Counted from the stretch's first letter, positions 7,890 through 16,059 are shown. The stretch is DNA of 64,000 nucleotides from Rathayibacter oskolensis (GCF_900177245.1 NZ_FXBM01000002.1:744001-808000); one strand, 5' to 3'. Program-made: numbers and translations. Notes: generated from the sequence alone by a model not told the origin.

Positions 7890-7970
7890 AATCCGAGGTT
7901 CGCGGCGCTTCCCTCGCAAAGTTTTCCCCGCCAGCATGGGCTCGTCCTGAACCCGAACGAGAGGCACGAA

Positions 7971-8381
7971 ATGGTCGACTGGAAACCGATGGAGTTCCGA
8001 CGAGGCGGGGGGTACCTCAAGCACGATCTGCTTTCGCGGTTCCCGGCGTACGGCGGTGACCAAGAACGTGGGCTCGACTGGATGTCGGACGTGACTCTGA
8101 CGCTCGTCTGGATCGACTACGACAGCGGATCGGTGCTACTGCTGGAGCCGCACGGCTCTCGGGTCGCCTCCGGCATGTATCACGCGCGGATTCACTTCGC
8201 GACTTCGGACCGGCTCTTCGAGATCGATCTGCCGCTCACTCAGTATCAGTTCGACCCCTACGCGCACTACGACCAGGGACCACCGCCGATCGAGGTTCGC
8301 GACGAAGCTGTCGCCTATCTCTCGCGGATCCTGGGCCAGGAGTTGGCGACTTCCATTCCTCCCGCCGTGAGCACTTCGTGA
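7971..8381 (+). CDS. Hypothetical protein in the prophage remnant
   Basis: The 136-residue product starts at ATG 7971 with GAGAGGCACGAA upstream. It contains alternating hydrophobic strands (LTLVWIDYDSGSVLLLE, then HARIHFATSDRLFEIDL) and a proline-rich loop DQGPPPIEVRDE, suggesting a beta-rich soluble fold. No catalytic motif, signal peptide or membrane segment is visible, and I do not recognise the family. Its last codons overlap the GTGAGCAC repeats near attR. It may be cargo kept by selection, since both this gene and its neighbour at 7671 are intact while the phage genes around them are broken. Confidence 0.6.
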   Translation: MVDWKPMEFRRGGGYLKHDLLSRFPAYGGDQERGLDWMSDVTLTLVWIDYDSGSVLLLEPHGSRVASGMYHARIHFATSDRLFEIDLPLTQYQFDPYAHYDQGPPPIEVRDEAVAYLSRILGQELATSIPPAVSTS

Positions 8382-8385
8382 GCAC
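8367..8385. repeat. Paired GTGAGCAC motifs near attR
   Basis: GTGAGCAC lies at 8367-8374 and 8378-8385. The pair mirrors that at 5282-5301 near attL, making these candidate integrase arm sites. Confidence 0.4.
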
Positions 8386-8503
8386 AGAAGGGCGGATTTC
8401 GAGGGATTGAGGCGGCTGATGCCGGGTACGCGTTCGCTGGCGGCCCGGCAGCAAACGCCGGGGACGGATGCCATAGGACAACTGCGGTCAGTCGCCTGAT
8501 CAA

Positions 8504-8555
8504 ACTGTAAATCAGACGGCGTAGCCTTCGGGGGTTCGAATCCCTCACTCGCCAC
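8504..8555 (+). repeat. attR: 52-bp direct repeat copy 2
   Basis: This copy is identical to 5156-5207. Upstream of it the sequence is unrelated to a tRNA 5' half, so only the attachment duplicate is present here, not a second tRNA gene. Confidence 0.95.
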
Positions 8556-8621
8556 TGTGCTTATTAACACCAGCAATCTCGGTGAGTTTCTCGTCCTGGA
8601 AGCAAGCGTTGCTGGAAGCTC

Positions 8622-8668
8622 GGTGCTTCTGGAACGACCAGTGCTTCTGGGAAGACCAGTGCTTCTGG
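8622..8668. repeat. Short triple repeat in a gene-free gap
   Basis: GTGCTTCTGG occurs at 8623, 8641 and 8659 at an 18-base spacing, the first two units continuing as (G)AA(C/G)ACCA. It lies just outside attR and before the end of the minus-strand gene at 8743. No function is evident. Confidence 0.6.
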
Positions 8669-8742
8669 CGCACTCCGGTCGACTCCTCGGAGGGGCCGCG
8701 AGGGTTCTTCGCTCGGGCGGGTGATCCGCGGAGGGCGGCGGG

Positions 8743-9588
8743 CTAGCTGATCAGGTCGTGCGCGCGCCAGCCGACGAGGGCGCCGCAGGCGACCGACAGC
8801 ACCATTCCCACCGGGCCGTAGACGGCGATCCCGCCGAGGAGCACCGAGGCCACCACCGTCACCGCGAGAGCGGCGAGTTTCAGGTCGGGCGGCATGCCGT
8901 AGCGCGAGACGCGCTGGAGGTTCGCGAGAAGGCCTCCGTCCTGGTCGAGCGTCGTCGGCTGACCGACGCCGATCGCCAGCACGTTCGACAGCACGAGCGA
9001 CCCGGCCAGGACGAGTGCGGCTCCCACCGCGCCGGAACGACTCGCGAAGTGCTCGCCGTTCGCAACGATGATGAGGAACGCGACGAAGACGCCTCCCGAG
9101 ATCGACAGGGTCGACAGGACGATCGCGGCGACTCCGCCGTCGAGACCCGGGTCGATGAGGCGGATGCCGAGGGCCGGCCCGATGAGGCCCGCCGCGATGA
9201 CGAGGACGTCGAGCCACCTGTTCGCCGTCGAGACGGCACGCCTGCTCTCGGCGCCGGGGCCGATCAGCAGCACCTTCTCGAGGGCGTCGTCGCCGGAGTC
9301 GGTCGTCTGATCGCCTGCGATGCGCCCGAGACCGGCCTCGGCCGCGGCGAGGGCGTCGTGCGGGGTGAACGCGACCCGCGCCTCCGGCGCGATCGTCCTC
9401 GTGAGGCGCACCGGACCGTGCCTGCCCTGCACGAGCAGGGTCCCTCCGCCCGCCGCGGCCAGCCCGGCGGAGGCCGCGCTCATCGCGAGCGCTTGCGTCC
9501 GGAACGGGCCTTCCCTGCCGGACGAGCCGTCGCGAGTGACGAGCCACCCACCCGACGCGGCGTCGAACGCGACGGTCGCTGTCGTCAT
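8743..9588 (-). CDS. Membrane protein with N-terminal DUF2188-like domain
   Basis: The 281-residue product begins with a short domain (about residues 1-65, with WLVTRDG, FRTQALAMSAA and LLVQGRHGPVR) that resembles DUF2188, a small fold normally found as a free-standing protein. The C-terminal half has about five hydrophobic segments (VLVIAAGLIGPALG, AAIVLSTLSISGGVFVAFLII, GAALVLAGSLVLSNVLAIG, LAALAVTVVASVLLGG, GMVLSVACGALVGW). The role is unknown. It is the first chromosomal gene to the right of the prophage and appears monocistronic. Confidence 0.7.
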   Translation of the reverse strand: MTTATVAFDAASGGWLVTRDGSSGREGPFRTQALAMSAASAGLAAAGGGTLLVQGRHGPVRLTRTIAPEARVAFTPHDALAAAEAGLGRIAGDQTTDSGDDALEKVLLIGPGAESRRAVSTANRWLDVLVIAAGLIGPALGIRLIDPGLDGGVAAIVLSTLSISGGVFVAFLIIVANGEHFASRSGAVGAALVLAGSLVLSNVLAIGVGQPTTLDQDGGLLANLQRVSRYGMPPDLKLAALAVTVVASVLLGGIAVYGPVGMVLSVACGALVGWRAHDLIS

Positions 9589-9708
9589 CCGGTGCTCCGC
9601 TCTGAGCGTCCTGATCGGGGGAGGCGCCCTGACGAGAAGAGCATCCTGAACGGGAGATTCCTCCTCCGTCGGCGAGGTGTCAAGGAACAGCGACTCGGCG
9701 ACGACCGC

Positions 9709-10557
9709 TCAGTCGAGAGGCGGGCGGCTGCGGCCGAGGAACTGCCGGAGCGAGACGGGCGCGAGTCCCGTGAGGCGCTCGACGTCGTCGGACACGTGCG
9801 CCAGCTCGCCCGCGGCGACCGCCGTGTAGGTGCTGACCCATGCGTCGACCTGCCAGCGCGGGGCGTTCCAGCGCTCGCGGGAGGCGTACGCCTCCTCCAG
9901 GGTCTCGTCGACGAAGACGGCGGGACGGCCGGAGTCTGTGAGGGTCGCCGCGATCTCGGCGAAGGTGAGCGCCTCCGGACCGGTGAGCTCGTAGGTCGCG
10001 CCGCGGTGCAGGGCGGGGTCGCGGAGGATCGCGGCTGCCGAGCGGGCCACGTCCTCCCGGGCGACGAGCGCGGCCCGGCCGTCGCCCGCCGGCCCGCGGA
10101 TCGCGCCGTCGTCGCCGAGCATCTCGGGCACGAAGTCGAGGTAGAGGTTGTCGCGCAGGAAGGTGAAGGCCATGCCGGAGGCGCGGATCGCCTCCTCCGT
10201 CGCCGCGTGATCGCGGGCGAGCGTGAAGGTCGCCGTGGGCGAGGCGCCGGCGAAGGAGGTGTAGACGACGTGCTCGACGCCCGCTGCCGTCGCGGCCGCG
10301 ACCATCGACAGGTGCTCCGAGAGGCGGTCCTCGTTCTCGGAGGCGGACACCATCAGCAGCACCCGCGCGCCGTCCAGGGCACCGCCGACCTCGGTGAAGG
10401 AGGCGCGGACGGTGCTCGCTCCCGGGAGCCGCGGGGCCCGCGAGGGGTCGCGGGCGAGAAGCCGGAGGGGGAGCCCCTGCGCAGCGAGGAGCCGCGCGAC
10501 GCCTCCCCCCACGGCTCCGGTGACTCCGGTGAGGGCGATCGGCTGCTCGGTGCTCAT
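9709..10557 (-). CDS. NmrA-like NAD(P)-binding reductase
   Basis: The 282-residue product is an atypical short-chain dehydrogenase of the NmrA/HSCARG type. The N-terminal TGVTGAVGGGVARLL is the glycine-rich NAD(P) loop. It is followed by LLMVSASENEDR, VVYTSFAGASPTATF, FTLARDHAATEEAIRASG, AFTFLRDNLYLDF and TYELTGPEALTF, a pattern shared with NAD(P)H-dependent quinone oxidoreductase-like proteins. The ATG at 10557 is chosen because it gives MSTEQPIALTGVTG, placing the dinucleotide loop correctly. The substrate is unknown. It is divergent from the inositol phosphatase-like gene, with only 42 bases between starts. Confidence 0.85.
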   Translation of the reverse strand: MSTEQPIALTGVTGAVGGGVARLLAAQGLPLRLLARDPSRAPRLPGASTVRASFTEVGGALDGARVLLMVSASENEDRLSEHLSMVAAATAAGVEHVVYTSFAGASPTATFTLARDHAATEEAIRASGMAFTFLRDNLYLDFVPEMLGDDGAIRGPAGDGRAALVAREDVARSAAAILRDPALHRGATYELTGPEALTFAEIAATLTDSGRPAVFVDETLEEAYASRERWNAPRWQVDAWVSTYTAVAAGELAHVSDDVERLTGLAPVSLRQFLGRSRPPLD

Positions 10558-10599
10558 GCCTCCCATGATGCTCTGCCGGGCGGTCCCTAGGCTGGGGGC

Positions 10600-11412
10600 A
10601 TGAGCGCCAACGCCTCCCTCCTCGCCATCGCCCGCTCGATCGCCGTGGAGGCCGCGCACCTCGCCCGGCAGCGTCGACAGGACGGGGTCGAGGTCGCGGC
10701 ATCGAAGTCGTCGCCGGAGGACGTGGTCACCGCCGCCGACCGCGAGGTCGAGCAGCTCATCCGGCGCAGGCTCGCCGAGGCGCGACCCGACGACGCGTTC
10801 CTCGGCGAGGAGTCGGGCGGCGGCGGCGGGACCAGCGGACTGACGTGGGTCGTGGATCCGATCGACGGCACCGTCAACTACCTCTACGGCATCCCGTCGT
10901 ACGCGGTCAGCATCGCGGTGGTCGAGGGGGAGCCCGATCCGACGACGTGGACGGCGCTCGCCGGGGCGGTCGTGAACGGCGCCACCGGAGAGGCGTGGAC
11001 CGCGGCGGCGGGGGAGGGGGCCGAGCGCGACGGCGTGCCGCTGCGCGCGGTGCCGCCGGCCCCGCTCTCGCTCGCGCTGGTCGGCACCGGCTTCGGCTAC
11101 GACGCCGGGAGGCGGATGCGCCAGGGCGCGGTCGTGCAGGAGCTTCTCGGATCGGTGCGGGACATCCGACGCATCGGCTCGGCGGCCCTCGACCTCTGCG
11201 CGGTGGCGACGGGGCAGCTCAACGCCTACTACGAGCGCGGGCTCAACCCGTGGGATCTGGCCGCCGGCGCTCTGATCGCCCAGGAGGCGGGGGCTCGCGT
11301 GGCCGGCTTCGACGGTCGCGCTGCCGGCTCCGACCTGCTCATCGCGGCGCCCGACCCGCTGTTCGGAGAGCTCGAGGCTCTGCTCCGGAGGCTCCGCGCC
11401 GACGAGGTGTGA
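10600..11412 (+). CDS. Inositol monophosphatase family protein
   Basis: The 270-residue product has all three Mg-binding boxes: FLGEES (about residues 67-72), WVVDPIDGTVNY (83-94) and NPWDLAAG (near 212). The family dephosphorylates myo-inositol phosphates and, in Actinobacteria, histidinol phosphate or other sugar phosphates, so the substrate cannot be fixed from sequence. Length is normal. The ATG at 10600 follows a short gap and no strong SD is visible. Confidence 0.92.
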   Translation: MSANASLLAIARSIAVEAAHLARQRRQDGVEVAASKSSPEDVVTAADREVEQLIRRRLAEARPDDAFLGEESGGGGGTSGLTWVVDPIDGTVNYLYGIPSYAVSIAVVEGEPDPTTWTALAGAVVNGATGEAWTAAAGEGAERDGVPLRAVPPAPLSLALVGTGFGYDAGRRMRQGAVVQELLGSVRDIRRIGSAALDLCAVATGQLNAYYERGLNPWDLAAGALIAQEAGARVAGFDGRAAGSDLLIAAPDPLFGELEALLRRLRADEV

Positions 11413-11536
11413 CCGTTCACGACAGGGTTCCCGGACGCGGACCCGGTGCATGCGAATACATCGTCGCGCACGCAATCGGTGCTCTCGGCCCCGTGGGACT
11501 ACCGAATCGAGCGTCACGGCCTCGGCCTGTGGCCCT

Positions 11537-11565
11537 TTCAACCCCCTCGTGGCATCCTTTATGAA
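11537..11565 (+). promoter_or_regulatory. Candidate sigma70-type promoter for the M23 peptidase gene
   Basis: TTCAAC (11537) and TATGAA (11560) are separated by 17 bases in the only AT-rich patch of the 257-base gap. It would give a 5' leader of roughly 97 bases. No riboswitch consensus was recognised in the leader. Confidence 0.45.
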
Positions 11566-11669
11566 TTCGTGACATTCGCACAGGCTGCGGTCATGAGCAC
11601 CCGGGAAGCGCTTCGACCCCTGACGGAGCGCCCTCCCCCTCCCTGTCCCCGACGGAAGATCCCGATTTC

Positions 11670-12617
11670 GTGAGCCCCGATTCGCCCGCCCCCGCTGCCT
11701 CCGCATCGACCCTCGGCGAATCGACCCCACCCCTCTCCCGTCGCGAGCTCCGCGAGCGCGAGCGCGCCGCCGCCCTCGCGGCCGAGGTCGCCTCCGACGG
11801 CGCCGTCAGCGTGTCGCAGCTGCAGGAGGCCGAGCGTCGCGTCGCCGCCTCGCGGAGGACCCCGCCGGCTCCGGTTCCCGCGCCCCGGGTCGGCGCGCTG
11901 CGACCCGCGCAGGGTGGGAGGCGACTCGGCGGCCTCGTCGCACTCTCGTTCGCCGCGGCGATCATCGCTGCGACCTCGGTGCCCGCGACCTCCCTGCTCA
12001 CCGCCGAGGACGTCCAGGCGCAGAGCATGACGTCGGTCACCGGCGGCCAGGAGCGCGGATCCCAGTCGTTCGTCGCCGGCGAGGTCGGTGCCGAGACGGC
12101 CTCGCGTGACGGCTTCGGGGTGCAGGAGCGCAAGACCCAGACGAACGTGGCCGACATCGGCCGCACCTCCGACACCGGCTTCACGAACGACCCCAACGCG
12201 TCGATCCAGTGGCCGTTCGCCGTCGGGGTGCCCGTCGGCGACAGGTTCGGCTACCGCAACTGCGCGGGCTGCTCGGTGAACCACGGCGGCACCGACTTCA
12301 ACCCCGGCGACGGCTCCCCGATCCAGTCGATCGCGGACGGCGTCGTCCGCACCGTCGTCGACGGCGAGGGCTCGCTCGGCGTGCACGTGATCGTCGACCA
12401 CGAGATCGACGGCGAGCTGGTCTCGAGCGTCTACGCGCACATGCAGCACGGCTCGGCGGCCGTCAGCGAGGGCGACCCGGTCAAGGTCGGCCAGCTGCTC
12501 GGCCTCGTCGGCACGACCGGGATGTCGACCGGGCCGCACCTCCACTTCGAGATCCGCCTCGACGGCACCACGAAGGTCGACTCGTACCTCTGGCTCAAGG
12601 CGAACGCGAACCGCTGA
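11670..12617 (+). CDS. M23 family metallopeptidase, membrane-anchored
   Basis: The 315-residue product has a charged cytoplasmic N-terminus (1-84), one membrane segment (about 85-105, GGLVALSFAAAIIAATSVPA) and an extracellular linker. The LytM/M23 domain carries the zinc ligands in HGGTDF (205-210) and GPHLHFE (289-295), plus YAHMQHG (255-261). Such enzymes cut peptide crosslinks in peptidoglycan, and the N-terminal anchor places the catalytic domain outside the cell. GTG at 11670 has GGAAG 12 bases upstream; no better start is in frame. The gene ends facing the GH13 gene, with a repeat element in the gap. Confidence 0.9.
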   Translation: MSPDSPAPAASASTLGESTPPLSRRELRERERAAALAAEVASDGAVSVSQLQEAERRVAASRRTPPAPVPAPRVGALRPAQGGRRLGGLVALSFAAAIIAATSVPATSLLTAEDVQAQSMTSVTGGQERGSQSFVAGEVGAETASRDGFGVQERKTQTNVADIGRTSDTGFTNDPNASIQWPFAVGVPVGDRFGYRNCAGCSVNHGGTDFNPGDGSPIQSIADGVVRTVVDGEGSLGVHVIVDHEIDGELVSSVYAHMQHGSAAVSEGDPVKVGQLLGLVGTTGMSTGPHLHFEIRLDGTTKVDSYLWLKANANR

Positions 12618-12633
12618 TCCGGCGCCGTTCGCC

Positions 12634-12759
12634 GGCGCGATCCGCACGCGTCCGGTGCGATCCGCAGGAGCGGGTGCGATCTGCGGGCGCTGCCGGCGGA
12701 AGAGCGCTCTCCGCCGCATGCACCGTGCCGGAACGCGCGCGAGCACCTGCGAATCGCAC
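12634..12759. repeat. Intergenic repeat family A, copy 1
   Basis: Direct motifs GGCGCGATCCGCACG (12634), GGTGCGATCCGCAGG (12654) and GGTGCGATCTGCGGG (12673) face an inverted copy CCTGCGAATCGCAC (12746-12759). The centre includes AGCGCTCTCC. The same layout recurs at 41317 and 63159. This copy sits between convergent genes. Confidence 0.8.
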
Positions 12760-12801
12760 GCCGCGATCCCGTCGAGGCGACCCCGCCGGGCCGCGCCCGC
12801 C

Positions 12802-14529
12802 TCAGCTCGCGCGCAGCCAGACCGTCGTGTCGCCCGGCAGCGTCGCGCCCGCCAGCTCCTCCGAGGCCAGGACGACCGAGCCGTCCGGCAGCGCCACCGG
12901 AGTCGAGCCCGTGTTCGCGATCACGACGACGCCTCCGTTGCGGAACGCGACGACCTCCTCCGGGAAGCCCTCCAGCCACTCGACGGAGCCGGCGCCCAGC
13001 CCCTCCGAGCGGCGGACGGCGAGGAGCGACCGGTAGAGCTCGAGGGTCGACCCCGCGACTCCGCGCTGGGTCTCACGGGCGTACGGCGCCCAGTCGAGCG
13101 GCTGCGGCAGCCACGACGCCCCGCCGTCGTTGAAGCGGTAGGCGGGCGCGCCGGCCTGCCAGGGCAGCGGAACGCGGCAGCCGTCGCGGCCGTAGCGCTC
13201 GCCGCTCGTGCGGAACCAGGTAGGGTCCTGTCGGGCCGAGTCGGGCAGGTCGATCGCCTCGGGGAGTCCGAGCTCCTCGCCCTGGTACACGTAGGCCGAG
13301 CCCGGCAGCGCCAGCATCAGCGCGGAGGCGGCGCGCGCGCGACGAAGGCCGAGGACCGGGTCGGGCAGGCCGGGGGTCAGCGGGCCGATGCCGTAGCCCT
13401 GCGGGTTGTCCGAGGTGAGCGCGAGGCGGCTCGCGTGCCGCACGACGTCGTGGTTCGACAGCACCCAGGTCGAGGGCGCACCCACACTCGCGAAGGCGGT
13501 GAGGGAGGAGTCGATGATGTCCCGCAGGGCGGGTCCCTCCCACGGAGTCTCGAGGTAGGCGAAGTTGAAGGCCTGGTGCATCTCGTCGGGGCGCACCCAG
13601 CGCGCGAGCTTCGAGAGCGGCTGCACCCACGCCTCCGCGCAGAGCACGCGGTCGTCGGGGTATTCGGCGAGCAGCTCGTGCCAGTCGCGGTAGATCTCGT
13701 GCACGCCGTCCTGGGCCCAGTAGGGCGCGGTCTCGGGGTCCTCGCCGTCCGCCGGCGCGATGCCTCCCATCGAGCCGCTGTCGGCGGGCGGGGTGTAGTC
13801 GGGCAGCCCGGCGGCCTTGATCATGCCGTGCGCGACGTCCACCCTGAAGCCGTCGACCCCGCGGTCGAGCCAGAACCGCAGGATCTCGCGGAAGCGCTCC
13901 CGGACCCATTCGTTCGTCCAGTCGAAGTCCGGCTGCGAGGTGTCGAAGAGGTGCAGGTACCACTGGCCCGCCGTGCCGTCCGGCTCCGTGATGCGGGTCC
14001 AGGCGGGGCCGCCGAAGACCGACTCCCAGTTGTTCGGGGGCAGCTCGCCCTCCGAGCCGCGTCCATCGCGGAAGAGGTAGCGGGCGCGCTCGGCGCTCCC
14101 CGCGGGCGCCGCGAGCGCCTCCTGGAACGACGGGTGCGCACTGGAGGAGTGGTTGGGCACGAGGTCGACGATGATGCGGATGCCGAGGGCGTGCGAGCGC
14201 GCGAGCATCGCATCGAAGTCGGCGAGGGTGCCGAAGAGAGGATCCACGTCGCAGTAGTCGGCGACGTCGTAGCCGGCGTCCTTCTGCGGGGAGGTCATGA
14301 AGGGCGAGAGCCAGATCGCGTCGACGCCGAGCTCGGCGAGGCTGTCGAGCCGGGAGGTGATGCCCGGCAGGTCGCCGATCCCGTCGCCGTCCGCATCGGC
14401 GAAGGAGCGCGGGTAGATCTGGTAGATGACCGCCGTCCGCCACCATTCGGAGCCCGGGACGCTCGGTGCCCCGGGGTCGGTGGCGGCGGAGTTCTCGGGC
14501 GCGCCGGAGAGAGCGGTGTCCAGGGTCAT
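12802..14529 (-). CDS. GH13 alpha-glucosidase (oligo-1,6-glucosidase type)
   Basis: The 575-residue product is a full-length glycoside hydrolase 13. It has the N-terminal WWRTAVIYQIYPRSF block, DLVPNHSS, the nucleophile region GFRVDVAHG (Asp about 231), the acid/base CAEAW (Glu about 299) and SNHD (358-361). This is the retaining mechanism used on alpha-1,4/1,6 glucosides such as maltose, isomaltose and trehalose-like sugars. No signal peptide is present, so it is cytoplasmic and acts on imported oligosaccharides. No sugar transporter lies beside it. ATG at 14529 gives a short extension before the conserved start, normal for actinobacterial members. Confidence 0.93.
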   Translation of the reverse strand: MTLDTALSGAPENSAATDPGAPSVPGSEWWRTAVIYQIYPRSFADADGDGIGDLPGITSRLDSLAELGVDAIWLSPFMTSPQKDAGYDVADYCDVDPLFGTLADFDAMLARSHALGIRIIVDLVPNHSSSAHPSFQEALAAPAGSAERARYLFRDGRGSEGELPPNNWESVFGGPAWTRITEPDGTAGQWYLHLFDTSQPDFDWTNEWVRERFREILRFWLDRGVDGFRVDVAHGMIKAAGLPDYTPPADSGSMGGIAPADGEDPETAPYWAQDGVHEIYRDWHELLAEYPDDRVLCAEAWVQPLSKLARWVRPDEMHQAFNFAYLETPWEGPALRDIIDSSLTAFASVGAPSTWVLSNHDVVRHASRLALTSDNPQGYGIGPLTPGLPDPVLGLRRARAASALMLALPGSAYVYQGEELGLPEAIDLPDSARQDPTWFRTSGERYGRDGCRVPLPWQAGAPAYRFNDGGASWLPQPLDWAPYARETQRGVAGSTLELYRSLLAVRRSEGLGAGSVEWLEGFPEEVVAFRNGGVVVIANTGSTPVALPDGSVVLASEELAGATLPGDTTVWLRAS

Positions 14530-14596
14530 GGCGTCAAGGATAACGGGGCACCGATCGCGTCCCCTGGCCGCGAGTGCTCTGCCCTAGGGTCGACGG

Positions 14597-14776
14597 GTGA
14601 GCGATGAGACCCCCGACGAAGCCCGAGCCCGACGTCGGAGGGCCCTGCTCTGGGTCGTGCCGCTGCTCGTCCTGCTGATCGGCGGGCTCCTGGCCGCGAC
14701 GCTCGCGATCGGCGGCTACGCCGCGCGCACGATGACGGGGGCGGCTGCGCAGGCGGCGGTGCTCACGCTCGCCTAG
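14597..14776 (+). CDS. Small single-pass membrane protein
   Basis: A 59-residue reading frame starts with GTG at 14597, just after CGACGG, and ends at TAG 14774-14776. The N-terminus is charged (SDETPDEARARRRR), and the middle is one strongly hydrophobic helix (LLWVVPLLVLLIGGLLAATL), then a short alanine-rich tail. The sequence starts 67 bases from the divergent GH13 gene and its stop codon overlaps that of mrpG on the other strand within the palindrome CCTAGG. Coding is likely from composition and topology, but the family is not recognised. Confidence 0.6.
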   Translation: MSDETPDEARARRRRALLWVVPLLVLLIGGLLAATLAIGGYAARTMTGAAAQAAVLTLA

Positions 14777-15222
14777 GCGGTCGCGGCCGGTCCGTGCTCG
14801 TCCTCGGGCTGCGGCGCGGCCGATCGCTCCACCGCCTCCTCGGAGGCGTGTCCCGACTCCGGGCCCGTCCGCGCCTGCTCGTCGGCCCGGCTCACCGCGT
14901 CGGCGAGCTCGTCGGCCACGAGGAACCCCGTCGACACGGCCTCTGCGCGGTAGGCCGCCCGCCCCACCATGTGGGCCGAGACGGGGACGGTCAGCAGCTG
15001 GAAGCCGATGACCAGCACGACGGTGCCGGCCGCGGCGAAGCCCGGATTGCGGATCGCCACCGCGAGCATCACGCAGATGAGACCGAGCACCTGGGGCTTG
15101 GTACCCGCGTGCATCCTCGAGAGGAGATCGTCGAAGCGGAGCAGCCCGATCGCCGCGACCAGCGACAGCACGGCGCCCGCGGTGACGAGCACGGCCGTGA
15201 CGACGTCCCAGAAGGCGTCCAT
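14773..15222 (-). CDS. mrpG: Mrp antiporter subunit G
   Basis: The 149-residue product is MrpG/MnhG/PhaG: three membrane segments with the conserved GLLRFDDLLSRMHAGTKPQVLG block, followed by an unusual acidic tail of about 45 residues (ADAVSRADEQ...EDEHGP). It is the last gene of the six-gene mrp operon and starts one base after the MrpF stop. MrpG is required for assembly of the hetero-oligomeric Na+/H+ antiporter in the cytoplasmic membrane. Confidence 0.93.
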   Translation of the reverse strand: MDAFWDVVTAVLVTAGAVLSLVAAIGLLRFDDLLSRMHAGTKPQVLGLICVMLAVAIRNPGFAAAGTVVLVIGFQLLTVPVSAHMVGRAAYRAEAVSTGFLVADELADAVSRADEQARTGPESGHASEEAVERSAAPQPEDEHGPAATA

Positions 15223-15223
15223 G

Positions 15224-15490
15224 TCAGTCCTCCTCGCGGTTGGCCAAGAACTTCGCGACGCTGATCGAGCCGAAGACCGCGAACAGCGCGAGGCAGAGGG
15301 CGACGGGGAGCGTCCTCGCGTGCTGGTTGACCGCCATCTCGGCGCCCAGCCCGCAGATGATCGTGGCGACCAGCACGTCGGCGGCGACGACGCGGTCGAG
15401 GATCGAGGGTCCGCGGAGGATGCGCACCAGCGAGAGCAGGGTGGCCGCGCCGAAGAGGGGCACCAGGATCCAGGCGAGCCAGTCGATCAT
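15224..15490 (-). CDS. mrpF: Mrp antiporter subunit F
   Basis: The 88-residue product has three membrane helices and the MrpF signature RGPSILDRVVAADVLV. Its start ATG overlaps the mrpE stop by four bases (ATGA), so translation is coupled. Length is normal for the family. MrpF is a small structural subunit of the antiporter complex. Confidence 0.93.
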   Translation of the reverse strand: MIDWLAWILVPLFGAATLLSLVRILRGPSILDRVVAADVLVATIICGLGAEMAVNQHARTLPVALCLALFAVFGSISVAKFLANREED

Positions 15491-16059
15491 CGAAGGGCCC
15501 CCGCCCCGTCGGCGAGGGGCCGGCTGACCCGCTCGACGTCCTCGCGCGAGCCGATGGCGCGCACGATCCGCGCCTCCGTCTCGAGCACGGTGCGGCGCAC
15601 CTCCTCGATGCGGTGGGTCTCGTCGTGCGTCACACCGAGAACGTGCAGGTAGAGCACGTTCTGCTGCGGATCGACGTCGATCACCAGGGAGCCGGGGACG
15701 AGCGAGACGGCCTCGGTGGTCCAGACCAGCATCCCCTCGGAGCGGCTGCGCAGGTGCACGGCGACGATCGCGTTGTGCACGGGGACCGGCAGAGTGACGA
15801 TCTGCCACGACACCCGTACCGAGGCGACGGCGATGTCGGCGGCGAGGCGGACGAGGAACACCACCAGGTACCAGGGGTTCACCCGGTTCGAGAACTCGAC
15901 GGGCGGGAGGTAGAAGACCCGGGTGATCAGGAGAGCGACGAGGAATCCCGAGACGATCGAGAGCACGGAGACGTCGTCCCAGAGCAGCACCCAGATGCCC
16001 ACGAGTGTGACGAACATCGCGAAGCGGTTCCAGAAGTCGACGCGGCGGCGGGGGCTCAT
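15487..16059 (-). CDS. mrpE: Mrp antiporter subunit E
   Basis: The 190-residue product matches MrpE/MnhE: N-terminal membrane helices (FVTLVGIWVLLW), the linker RVFYLPPVEF, then LAADIAVASVRVSWQIV and the cytoplasmic domain TTEAVSLVPGSLVIDVD with YLHVLGV. The start codon overlaps the mrpD stop and the stop overlaps mrpF, four bases each. MrpE is needed for full complex assembly. Confidence 0.93.
   Translation of the reverse strand: MSPRRRVDFWNRFAMFVTLVGIWVLLWDDVSVLSIVSGFLVALLITRVFYLPPVEFSNRVNPWYLVVFLVRLAADIAVASVRVSWQIVTLPVPVHNAIVAVHLRSRSEGMLVWTTEAVSLVPGSLVIDVDPQQNVLYLHVLGVTHDETHRIEEVRRTVLETEARIVRAIGSREDVERVSRPLADGAGALR

Larger units (their letters stand above)
5156..8555. mobile_element. Decayed prophage integrated in tRNA-Tyr
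   Basis: The element is bounded by a 52-bp perfect direct repeat of the tRNA-Tyr 3' half (5156-5207 and 8504-8555). It holds a tyrosine integrase tail reading toward the left border, a terminase tail, a scaffold-like gene, a broken HK97-type capsid gene and two small genes. Portal, protease, tail, lysis and replication genes are absent. At about 3.4 kb it is far too small for a functional phage and is best read as a deletion remnant. Confidence 0.92.

Noticed and set aside
8504-8555. A second tRNA-Tyr gene at the right border of the prophage
   Set aside because: Only the 3' half is present; the acceptor 5' strand and D-arm are missing, so this is the attachment duplicate.
11413-11669. A c-di-AMP (ydaO-type) riboswitch before the M23 peptidase gene
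   Set aside because: Cell-wall hydrolase genes in Actinobacteria often have one, but I could not find the conserved core in this leader; a covariance search would decide.
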